Origin: Chitinophaga barathri
GTDB taxonomy: Bacteria; Bacteroidota; Bacteroidia; Chitinophagales; Chitinophagaceae
Direction: 5' to 3'
Length of the DNA: 64,000 bases
NCBI RefSeq assembly: GCF_003807585.1
Contig: NZ_RMBX01000004.1
Location: 1-64,000, forward strand
Shown one piece after another: positions 49,355 through 57,287 of this stretch. Each line of letters begins with the position of its first letter. The first letter of the stretch is position 1. The translations under genes were made by a program, and so were the position numbers. The notes beneath the pieces are model-generated. The model searched no databases and was not told where the DNA came from. It saw only the letters and a list, made by a program, of their open reading frames with translations.

Positions 49355-50560
49355 ATGATGCCTGTTCCGGATGCTTTTAAGGCAGTAATGGCCACCGTGA
49401 AAGACGCGGGGATTACCACCGTATTGCTGGAAGCCGCGGCAGGGCGCATCCTGCGCGAGCAGGTGATTGCGGACCGGCCGTTCCCGCCGTACGACCGTGT
49501 GGCGATGGATGGAATTGCCATTGCGTTTGACAGTTATGCGCGTGGGCAGCGGGTATTCGGGCTGGAAGATGTGCAGGCCGCCGGCATGCCGCGTATGCAG
49601 CTGGCAAACCTGGCGGATTGTATGGAAGTGATGACGGGCGCTATCCTCCCCGAGCTGACGGACGCGGTGATCCCGTACGAACATACTGAAGCGGAAGAAC
49701 ACGAAGGGTTCAAACGTTTTACGGTTGTAAAGGATGTGGTGGCCGGGCAGCACATTCACCGGCAAGGCAGCGACGTGCCGGCAGGTAAGATCCTGCTGGG
49801 CCCCGGCGTACGTATTGCCGCCCCCGAAGTGGGTGTGCTGGCCAGTGTGGGAAAAGCTGAAGTGAAAGTAAGCGCCCATCCGCGTATCTGCCTGGTAGCT
49901 ACCGGTGACGAACTGGTGGAGATCCGCTCCGCGCCTGAACAGCACCAGGTAAGGATGTCCAACGTATACAGTATCGCGGCGGCTTTGCATACACTGGGCA
50001 TTCCCGCGGAGATTGTACACCTCCGCGACGAGCCGCACAGCATGGAACAACAGCTCCGGCCGCTGCTTTCCAAAGCGGATGTGCTGATATGTACGGGTGC
50101 CGTTTCTGCCGGTAAGTTCGATCATTTGCCACAAGTATTGGAACGCTGCGGTATGCAGCGTGTGTTTCATAAAATCAGCCAGAAACCGGGTAAACCTTTC
50201 CTGTTTGGTACAGTTCCCGGTGGCCCTGTGATATTTGCACTGCCGGGCAACCCCGTATCCGTGCAGCTTTGTTATTTCCGTTATATCCAGCCCTGGTTGC
50301 TGGCTTCCATGCATCATATGCCGGAAGAACAGTTGTTCGCGGCGCTGGAAACGGAAGTGAAGTTTGATAAACCCCTCACGTATTTCCTGCCGGTACAGCT
50401 GCAATGCGCGCCCGGCGCCCGCCTCACGGCCCGGCCCGTCACCTACGGCGGCTCCGGCGATATGGCTTCGCTGCTGCACGCGGACGCTTTTATGGAACTG
50501 CCGCCTGAGCCGGATGTATTCCCCGAAGGAGCGGTGTTTCCGGTTTGGAAGTTCAGGTAA
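49355..50560 (+). CDS. moeA: molybdopterin molybdenumtransferase MoeA
   Basis: 401 residues from the ATG at 49355 (49358 also possible). A TTG at 49319 gives a longer frame without family similarity. Domains: the N-terminal region with PVPDAFKAVMATVKDAGI, RPFPPYDRVAMDGIA (family hallmark), the linker AVIPYEHTEAEEHEG, then the MogA-like core CLVATGDELVE and CTGAVSAGKFDHLPQ (cofactor-binding G-x-S-x-G-x-x-D), and ALPGNPVSVQLCYFRYI. It inserts molybdate into adenylated molybdopterin. Convergent with the next gene, with an 8-bp overlap of the 3' ends. Confidence 0.93.
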   Translation: MMPVPDAFKAVMATVKDAGITTVLLEAAAGRILREQVIADRPFPPYDRVAMDGIAIAFDSYARGQRVFGLEDVQAAGMPRMQLANLADCMEVMTGAILPELTDAVIPYEHTEAEEHEGFKRFTVVKDVVAGQHIHRQGSDVPAGKILLGPGVRIAAPEVGVLASVGKAEVKVSAHPRICLVATGDELVEIRSAPEQHQVRMSNVYSIAAALHTLGIPAEIVHLRDEPHSMEQQLRPLLSKADVLICTGAVSAGKFDHLPQVLERCGMQRVFHKISQKPGKPFLFGTVPGGPVIFALPGNPVSVQLCYFRYIQPWLLASMHHMPEEQLFAALETEVKFDKPLTYFLPVQLQCAPGARLTARPVTYGGSGDMASLLHADAFMELPPEPDVFPEGAVFPVWKFR

Positions 50561-52010
50561 GCGGCGCCGCCAATGCGGATAACGTGACCGGGATAAATTC
50601 TTTCCCCGGCGTTTCACAGATGTAACAGGTATAATCAGCCGGCAGCGCGGAGGCGGGAGTGCCGGCCGCCACACCACGTTCGGGATCTCCTGTTGTGTCA
50701 TCATACACCGTCAGGCACGACGGGCATTGGTGCACGGTTTTCTCCCGGCTGATATCCACCGTTACTGCTTTCTGTCCTGAAACGTACTCCTGCAACACAT
50801 TCCATTCCGTTCCTTTTTCATAGTACTGCCTGCACAACGATGCGATGTACGGCCCCAGGTGTTCCTTCAGCACTTCGCTGCGGTAAGGGATCAGCTGGTG
50901 CGTGTTCGGATTAAAATCCGGGGTGTACAGGATATCGTAGCGTTGGAGGTATTTGAGTTTGCTGCGGTGTTTGTTTTCCTGCCGCCTGATCACGATGGAA
51001 CCGAAATGATGTTTCCCCGCATCCAGGCTGATGTTGAAACAAAGACCGTAAGTACGCACATCCGCGGTGTCGAAATGCCGGATGATGTGCCGCTTGAGGA
51101 TAAGACTGTCTTCGCAATGGTCCGCCACCTGCCAGTTCAGCTCATTGGCTGCGTGCCTTACATTAATACCGTGTTTGCCGAGTACATAATCCCAGAGTTT
51201 ACGATGCGCGGGCTCGATGTTTTTGATGATGACGGATTTCCAGGGTGTGGCATAAAACTGCCCGATGCCGGTTTCAAGACATACGGAACACATGTCTTTC
51301 AGAAAACTCACATCAAATATTTCGTCGCGGCGGTATATGCCCAGCCAGTACTGGTTGTTGTGCCGGTTAAAACCTTCGTAGTAAGGAAGATGGAAGGCGG
51401 GCAGTTCCAGTTCCCTGTCGATGTCGCGGCTGATGCAGTCCAGCGGTGTGCTGAGCAGGGAGGCGGGTTCCCGGTGATCAATAACGGGCGTTTCCAGCGC
51501 GGCGCTTACCGCCGGTATGCTGTTGGTGTAGATCAGCCGGGGCCAGCGCCAGCTTTCGGTCTGGCCGGGATAACGAATGTACAGGTGCCAGTAATGCGGA
51601 TGCTGCGAGGCAACCCAGTTGATGTGCCCGCTGAAAAGCGGCACAAAGGTCTGGCGGCTGTCGCAGATATTGATCTTCAGTTTGGGCGAAGGCGCCAGGG
51701 TGTCGAAAATATCTTTGTAAATGCCTTCCGTGAGCCAGGAATCGGTGATAAAAATACCCGACGCGGGGTAGGAGCTGGTGATGTTTGGCGTTGCCTGATC
51801 CAGTTGGAATGCCACTTCCCGCTCACGGCAGGCTTGCTCGAATGTATCGAATTCTTTATAGGGTACCTCCAGGAAAAGCTGTTGCCGGAGGCCAAACCTT
51901 ACGTCCTTCACCCGCGCAGCTTCGGCTGCTTCCAGTACCTGGAGCAGGTAGCCGGGAGAGATGATGCCCCCGGTGAAATTAAACCGTACCAGATGTGATT
52001 GTTTGGCCAT
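50553..52010 (-). CDS. nitrite/sulfite reductase-like protein with C-terminal rubredoxin
   Basis: 485 residues. The first 400 follow the ferredoxin-like half-domain layout of assimilatory nitrite/sulfite reductases (LVRFNFTGGIISPGYLLQVL, KDVRFGLRQQLFLEVP, GIYRRDEIFDVSFLKDMC). The two C-x5-C / C-x3-C pairs that hold 4Fe-4S and siroheme are not seen. A rubredoxin follows (CPSC at about 430 and CYIC near 464, with TVYDDTTGDPERGVAAGT between). It overlaps the nitrate reductase gene by 32 nt in another frame. A dedicated electron-transfer or docking partner of that enzyme is the best guess. Confidence 0.72.
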   Translation of the reverse strand: MAKQSHLVRFNFTGGIISPGYLLQVLEAAEAARVKDVRFGLRQQLFLEVPYKEFDTFEQACREREVAFQLDQATPNITSSYPASGIFITDSWLTEGIYKDIFDTLAPSPKLKINICDSRQTFVPLFSGHINWVASQHPHYWHLYIRYPGQTESWRWPRLIYTNSIPAVSAALETPVIDHREPASLLSTPLDCISRDIDRELELPAFHLPYYEGFNRHNNQYWLGIYRRDEIFDVSFLKDMCSVCLETGIGQFYATPWKSVIIKNIEPAHRKLWDYVLGKHGINVRHAANELNWQVADHCEDSLILKRHIIRHFDTADVRTYGLCFNISLDAGKHHFGSIVIRRQENKHRSKLKYLQRYDILYTPDFNPNTHQLIPYRSEVLKEHLGPYIASLCRQYYEKGTEWNVLQEYVSGQKAVTVDISREKTVHQCPSCLTVYDDTTGDPERGVAAGTPASALPADYTCYICETPGKEFIPVTLSALAAPLT

Positions 52011-55000
52011 GATGGGTGGTTTTGATAGAAGGAAGCGCCTGCTCCAGCAGTCTTAATACTTCGGGGCGGCAGCTGCCGCAGCCCATGCCCGCGCCGCTGG
52101 CGCGACAGATACCGTCCAGGTCCGTATGCCCGTCCCGGATGGTTTCTTTGATATTACCATCGCCCACGTTGCCGCAGGAGCAGACGAGTTTCCCGATCAC
52201 CGGCGCGCCTTTTTTGCCGGAACGCAACAGCTCCAGCCGCTTGCCGGACAATTCGGTTTTCTGGCGGATCAGGTCGCGGAATTCCGCCAACTCGCTTTTA
52301 TCGCCGATGAGGATGGCGCCTACCAGTTTATCCTGGTGGATGATGCATTTTTTATAATAACGTTTCGCTTTGTCTATGAACACTACTTCTTCGTAAGCGG
52401 GATCGCCGGGCGTTTCCACCATACCGAGGGAGCAGAGGTCCATGCCCTGTACCTTGAGGATGTTGATAAACAGCGAGCCTTCGTAATACCCCGCAATATC
52501 TCCATTAAGATAACGGGCCACCACCGCGGCCTGCTGCTCCGCGGCAGCGGTAATACCGTACAGGATGTTTTCAAACGCCGCGATCTCGCCGATGGCAAAG
52601 ATGGACGGGTCGCTGGTTTGCAGGTATGGATCAACCACCACGCCACGGTTGCAATCCAGTTTGGCGGCCTGCGCCAGTTCTATGTTCGGGATGGTGCCGA
52701 TGGAAAATACCACGGCCTGGCAGTCTATGTGGCGGCCGCTTTTCAGGCGGATGCCTTCTACCTGTTTCGTGCCGGAGAATTGTTCTATTTCATCGTTGAA
52801 AAATATTTCAATATCCCTTTCCCGCAGTTCTTCACTGAGCAGCTGCGCCCCCAGCGCATCCAGCTGGCGGTCCATCAGCCGTGAGGTGCGTTGTATCACC
52901 GCCACGCTGATGTTCATTTCACGGAGCGAAGCGGCCAGCTCTATGCCCAGCAGCCCGCCGCCGGCGATCACCACCCGGCCTTTGCCGGGTGAAATATGTT
53001 GCATGAAATCATCCGCGTTTTTGCGGGTGCGCATGGTGAAGATGCCTTCCATGGCCGGTACGTCTTTGAGGGTGGCAGCCCTGCTGCCAGTGGCGAGAAT
53101 GAGCACATCGTAATCGTGTATGAGTCCATTGCTGTCCGTCACCTGTTTGGTTTCACGGTCAATCTTTTCAATGCTCACACCTCGGTGCAGCGTGATGTTT
53201 AAGGTGGCTTCCTCCGCGTCGGACATCTTCACCAGCTGCGCCCATTGCTGAGCGCCGCTGATGTAGTCCGGAAGCATAACGCGGTTGTAAAAAGGCAAAT
53301 CTTCCTTGCTGAATACGGTAATGGCATCGGTCCTGTTTAATGCGCGGTAGGAACGTACAAAGCCGCAGGCCCCGGCGCCCGCGCCTATCACAATGATCTT
53401 CTGTGATGGTTTCCGGTACTTCGTTACTTCCACGGTGGCAAACTTCAGGTCCGGCTGCCGCGATATGGGATCGGTGAGATTGTTCGTAAGATTGTTCGCC
53501 CTGTTCAGGTCGTTCTGCAATATTTTGCCCCAGTGCATGGGGAGAAATACCACACCCGGTTTGATGTCTGTACTGATCTTTGTTTTTACGCGTACCTGCC
53601 CGCGCGGGCTGCTCACCACCACCAGGTCGTCCTGCCGGAGATGCCGCGCTTCCGCATCCCGCGGATGGATCTCCAGGAAAGAGGATGCAATGTGCTGTTT
53701 CAGTTTGCTGACCTTTCCTGTTTTGCTCATGGTATGCCACTGGTCGCGGATGCGGCCGGTGGTGAGGATGAGCGGGAAATCTTCATTGTGCGCTTCGGAG
53801 GTATTTTCGTCGCCGACGGTGTGGATGACGGCTTTTTGATGTTTGGTGTAAAACAGGTGGTCTGTGAAAAGGCGCGCTGTGCCCTGGCCGTTTTTGTAAG
53901 GCCATTGGATGCTCCGGCACTCCTGTAATATTTTATAGGAGAGACTGCTGATGTCTATGCGGGTGCCCGCGGTGAGGCGGCAATGTTCATCATAGATCTC
54001 GCCCGCGTGCGCATAATCAAATCCTTTATAGCCCATCTTCTGTGCGAAGCGACAGATGATCTCCGCATCGGGCAGCGCTTCGCCGGGCGCTTCTGTGATC
54101 TTTGAAAGATAACTGATGCGGCGTTCTGCATTGGTCATGGTGCCTTCCTTTTCCGCCCATGCGGCGGCGGGGAGTACCACGTCCGCGTATTTTAATGTTT
54201 CGGGTTTGGAGGATATTTCCTGCACTACTACAAAACTGGCTTTCTGCAAAGCCGCTTCCATGGCCCGTGCGTCAGGGAGGGACACGAGCGGGTTAGAACC
54301 CATGATCCAGATGGCTTTCAGGCTGCCGCTCTGCAAAGCGGAGAACATATCCGTGGCGGTAAGGCCGGGTTTGTCCGAAATAGTAGTGCCGCCCCAGAAA
54401 GCCTGCACTTCCGCGCGGTGTGTTGGGTCATCCAGCAGGCGGTGCGCGGGGAGCAGGTTGGCCAATCCGCCGGTTTCCCTTCCGCCCATGGCATTGGGCT
54501 GACCGGTGAGCGAAAAAGGCCCGTTGCCAGGTTGGCCGATCTTACCGGTAATAAGGTGGAGATTGATGAGGCTGAGATTCTTGGAAACCCCTACTGCACT
54601 TTGGTTCAGCCCCATCGTCCACATCGTCATAAATCCTTTGGATGGGCCGATCAATGCGGCCGCTTCATAAAGCTGCTGCTCCGGGATGCCGCAGATAATA
54701 GCCGCTTCGGCAATGCTGCGTTGCATCACGGCGTCCCGGTAACGCGTAAAACCTTCGGTGTGCTGGTGTATAAAATCTTTATCCGTAAAACCCTGCTCTA
54801 TGAGCAAACGGCCGATGGCATGATGTAATACGATATCCGTTCCGGGATTGAGCTGGAGATGCAGATCTGCTGATGCGCAGCTCTGCGTAACCCTCGGGTC
54901 GCTCACAATAATACGCAGCGCGGGATTGGCCGCTTTGGCCGCTTCTATCCTGCGCCAGAGGATGGGATGGCACCAGGCTGGATTGGCGCCGGCCACAAAA

Positions 55001-55500
55001 ATGCAATCCGCCAGTTCAATGTCATCGTAAGTGCCCGGCACCGCATCTTCTCCCAGCGACATTTTGTAAGCGGCTACCGCGCTGCTCATGCAAAGGCGTG
55101 AATTGGTATCGATGTTGTTGCTGCCGATAAAACCTTTGATGAGTTTATTGACCACATAATATTCTTCGGTAAGGCACTGGCCGGAAGCATAAAACGCCAC
55201 CGCGTCAGGGCCGTACCTGTTGATGATGCTTCTGAACACCGCCGCCGTCCTGTCCAGCGCCTGCTCCCACGAAACCCGCATCCGGGGTGCGTTGCGATGA
55301 TAACGCATTTCCGGGTGCAATAACCTGTCGCTGGTGTCCATGACGGTGTAGTGCAGGTTCATGCCTTTGGAACAAAGCATGCCCCTGTTCACGGGATGGT
55401 CTTTATCGCCTTCCAGGCTGAGTTTTCCCTGCCTGTCCCGGTGAACGACTATTCCGCATCCTACGCCGCAATAGCAGCAGGTGGTTTTGAAGCTGGACAT
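51979..55500 (-). CDS. nasC: assimilatory nitrate reductase fused to NirB-like FAD and BFD domains
   Basis: 1173 residues from MSSFKTTCCYCGVGCG at 55500. The frame extends to 55584 inside the transporter gene. Domains: MopB catalytic part with an N-terminal 4Fe-4S (CCYCGVGC ... GMLCSKGM), DTNSRLCMSS, FSLTGQPNAMGGRETGG and the C-terminal molydopterin-binding barrel (to about 705). Then a NAD(P)H/FAD reductase (about 710-1060: KIIVIGAGAGACGFVRSYRA, VVIAGGGLLGIELAASLRE), and a BFD-like 2Fe-2S domain (about 1105-1160: VCSCGNVGDG ... GMGCGSCRPEV). The fusion supplies its own electron path. Reduces nitrate to nitrite in the cytoplasm. Confidence 0.92.
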   Translation of the reverse strand: MSSFKTTCCYCGVGCGIVVHRDRQGKLSLEGDKDHPVNRGMLCSKGMNLHYTVMDTSDRLLHPEMRYHRNAPRMRVSWEQALDRTAAVFRSIINRYGPDAVAFYASGQCLTEEYYVVNKLIKGFIGSNNIDTNSRLCMSSAVAAYKMSLGEDAVPGTYDDIELADCIFVAGANPAWCHPILWRRIEAAKAANPALRIIVSDPRVTQSCASADLHLQLNPGTDIVLHHAIGRLLIEQGFTDKDFIHQHTEGFTRYRDAVMQRSIAEAAIICGIPEQQLYEAAALIGPSKGFMTMWTMGLNQSAVGVSKNLSLINLHLITGKIGQPGNGPFSLTGQPNAMGGRETGGLANLLPAHRLLDDPTHRAEVQAFWGGTTISDKPGLTATDMFSALQSGSLKAIWIMGSNPLVSLPDARAMEAALQKASFVVVQEISSKPETLKYADVVLPAAAWAEKEGTMTNAERRISYLSKITEAPGEALPDAEIICRFAQKMGYKGFDYAHAGEIYDEHCRLTAGTRIDISSLSYKILQECRSIQWPYKNGQGTARLFTDHLFYTKHQKAVIHTVGDENTSEAHNEDFPLILTTGRIRDQWHTMSKTGKVSKLKQHIASSFLEIHPRDAEARHLRQDDLVVVSSPRGQVRVKTKISTDIKPGVVFLPMHWGKILQNDLNRANNLTNNLTDPISRQPDLKFATVEVTKYRKPSQKIIVIGAGAGACGFVRSYRALNRTDAITVFSKEDLPFYNRVMLPDYISGAQQWAQLVKMSDAEEATLNITLHRGVSIEKIDRETKQVTDSNGLIHDYDVLILATGSRAATLKDVPAMEGIFTMRTRKNADDFMQHISPGKGRVVIAGGGLLGIELAASLREMNISVAVIQRTSRLMDRQLDALGAQLLSEELRERDIEIFFNDEIEQFSGTKQVEGIRLKSGRHIDCQAVVFSIGTIPNIELAQAAKLDCNRGVVVDPYLQTSDPSIFAIGEIAAFENILYGITAAAEQQAAVVARYLNGDIAGYYEGSLFINILKVQGMDLCSLGMVETPGDPAYEEVVFIDKAKRYYKKCIIHQDKLVGAILIGDKSELAEFRDLIRQKTELSGKRLELLRSGKKGAPVIGKLVCSCGNVGDGNIKETIRDGHTDLDGICRASGAGMGCGSCRPEVLRLLEQALPSIKTTHHGQTITSGTV

Positions 55501-55501
55501 A

Positions 55502-56794
55502 TTATTGCGTAATAAGGTTTGGAACCCTCCTTTCGGCCGGTTCTTTGGAAAATCCCGTGAACAGTACGATGCAGCCGGTAGCAATCACCGCGTAAGCGAT
55601 GTAGGTGAAAGCCTGTTCGTACGAGATATTTTCTGCTTTGAATAAAAAACCGAACAACATACCGCCCACGTTGCCGCCAGCGCCTACAATGCCGCTCACC
55701 AGTCCTACATTCCGGGGATTGATAAAAGGTACAATGCCGTAAGTGGCGCCGTTCGCCATTTTCAGGAACAAAGCAAAGCCGATCATGGCGATAATGGCTA
55801 ATTGCAGATTTGCCGCACCCGCAAAGAGGAGCAGCCCGCCGCCTTCGGCGAGCAGTACGAGCGCCAGCAAAATGCCTTTCCCTTTCAGCCCTTGTTTTAA
55901 TCCTATCCGGTCCGAAACAAAGCCGCCGAGCGCGCGGGCAAACAGGTTCATCAACCCGAATATGCCCGCCCAGAATCCCGCACTGCTTTGGGAAAGACCG
56001 TAAGTATCCACGAAGTGGAGAGAAGCTACATTGTCAAAAGTGATCTCCATGCCGAAACACATCGCATAAGCAAGCATCAATGCCCATATGCGCCAGTCTT
56101 TTAACACAGACCAGTCGGTGCTGCTCCGTTCCCCTTCACGGGGTATCTCGTCATAATTGCCTGCCGGCGTGTCTTTGGTGTATTTATGATAAAGAAAAGC
56201 AACGCCGAGCATCATGACTCCGGGCACGATCATGGCCAGCCGCCAGGATGCCCCGGCTGTATATCCGAAACCGAGGATAGCCGTGAATATCAGCGGCATT
56301 ACGATATTGGTCACGCCGCCGCCCAGGTTGCCCCATCCGCCGGTAATGGCGTTTGCCGTGCCTTTGATGGCCGGTGCGAACATCATGGAGGTATGGAACT
56401 GGGTAATGACGAAGGAAGCGCCGATGGTGCCGATGGCGAGGCGGAATAATAGGAAGGTGGTGTAGTCTTGCGCCAGGCCGACAAAAAACACCGGGATGGA
56501 ACCAACCAATAGCAGCCGCACGGCTGTTTTGCGCGGCCCCCAGGTATCGCAGAGCCGGCCGATGATCAGCCGGGCAATGATAGTGCCGGATACGGACGCG
56601 ATCATGATATTGCCTACCTGTGATTTGGTGAGGCCAAGGTCCTGCCGGATGGTGGGCATCAGCGGCGCCAGGCCAAACCAGCCGAAGAAACAGACGAAAA
56701 ACATCAGCCAGGTGATATGAAAGGTGCGCATCTGCACACTGCTGAGGCTGAAAAGGGAGAGTTTCCGCAGGGGTTCAGGGAATGGATTTTTCAT
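55502..56794 (-). CDS. nitrate/nitrite transporter, NarK family (MFS)
   Basis: 430 residues from the ATG at 56794, about 12 membrane helices. NNP signatures are TNAITGGWGNLGGGVTN (nitrate signature 1, about 142-158) and GLVSGIVGAGGNVGGMLFG (signature 2, near 350), plus MPTIRQDLGLTKSQVGN near the start. It imports nitrate and perhaps exports nitrite. It begins 82 nt after nirD and ends 1 nt before nasC starts, in one minus-strand operon. Confidence 0.93.
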   Translation of the reverse strand: MKNPFPEPLRKLSLFSLSSVQMRTFHITWLMFFVCFFGWFGLAPLMPTIRQDLGLTKSQVGNIMIASVSGTIIARLIIGRLCDTWGPRKTAVRLLLVGSIPVFFVGLAQDYTTFLLFRLAIGTIGASFVITQFHTSMMFAPAIKGTANAITGGWGNLGGGVTNIVMPLIFTAILGFGYTAGASWRLAMIVPGVMMLGVAFLYHKYTKDTPAGNYDEIPREGERSSTDWSVLKDWRIWALMLAYAMCFGMEITFDNVASLHFVDTYGLSQSSAGFWAGIFGLMNLFARALGGFVSDRIGLKQGLKGKGILLALVLLAEGGGLLLFAGAANLQLAIIAMIGFALFLKMANGATYGIVPFINPRNVGLVSGIVGAGGNVGGMLFGFLFKAENISYEQAFTYIAYAVIATGCIVLFTGFSKEPAERRVPNLITQ

Positions 56795-56876
56795 GTAAAT
56801 TTGAGAAATTTTATGTGAGCCAATCATATTAAAATTCAGAAGCCCGGACAGTCTGCAAACTGCCGGGTTTCGCTTT

Positions 56877-57272
56877 TTACAAAGTTTCTACAGTTACCTG
56901 CATATCCGCTTCCACGCCCGTTTGTACGCCAATGTACACGCGGTCGTCCTCCAGTCTTACAGGGTAAACCGTAAGGGAACATTCGGACTCGTCGCTGATG
57001 CAGCGCCCGTCCGCCAGGGAAAATGTCTTTTTGTGAAAGGGGCAGGCTACTTTCGGTTCGCCCTGGTGAGTGCCCGTCATGCCACGGCTAAGCGCCATCT
57101 GCCGGCGGTGAGGGCAGAGGTTTTGGGTGGCATACCAGCTGTTGCTGCGCGAAAAGTAAAACAGCGCGATCTGTTCGTCCCTGTATTTGATACAAACGCC
57201 GCCGTTGTGCGGTACATCGGTCGTTTTACAGGCAAAGAACCAGGTGATGGCGGTGGAGCTGATGGTTGACAT
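56877..57272 (-). CDS. nirD: nitrite reductase small subunit NirD (Rieske-like)
   Basis: 131 residues. The Rieske fold has NLCPHRRQMAL (C-x-H) and ACPFHKKTFSLADGRCI (C-x-x-H), so both Cys-His pairs are present. E. coli NirD lost these ligands, whereas here a 2Fe-2S cluster is likely. It works with NirB in reducing nitrite to ammonium. It starts 15 nt after the nirB stop, in one operon. Confidence 0.92.
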   Translation of the reverse strand: MSTISSTAITWFFACKTTDVPHNGGVCIKYRDEQIALFYFSRSNSWYATQNLCPHRRQMALSRGMTGTHQGEPKVACPFHKKTFSLADGRCISDESECSLTVYPVRLEDDRVYIGVQTGVEADMQVTVETL

Positions 57273-57287
57273 AATGTATGAGTTTGG

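Noticed and set aside
49313-50704. 463-codon minus-strand ORF over moeA
   Set aside because: moeA motifs are complete on the plus strand. The antisense frame has no family features.
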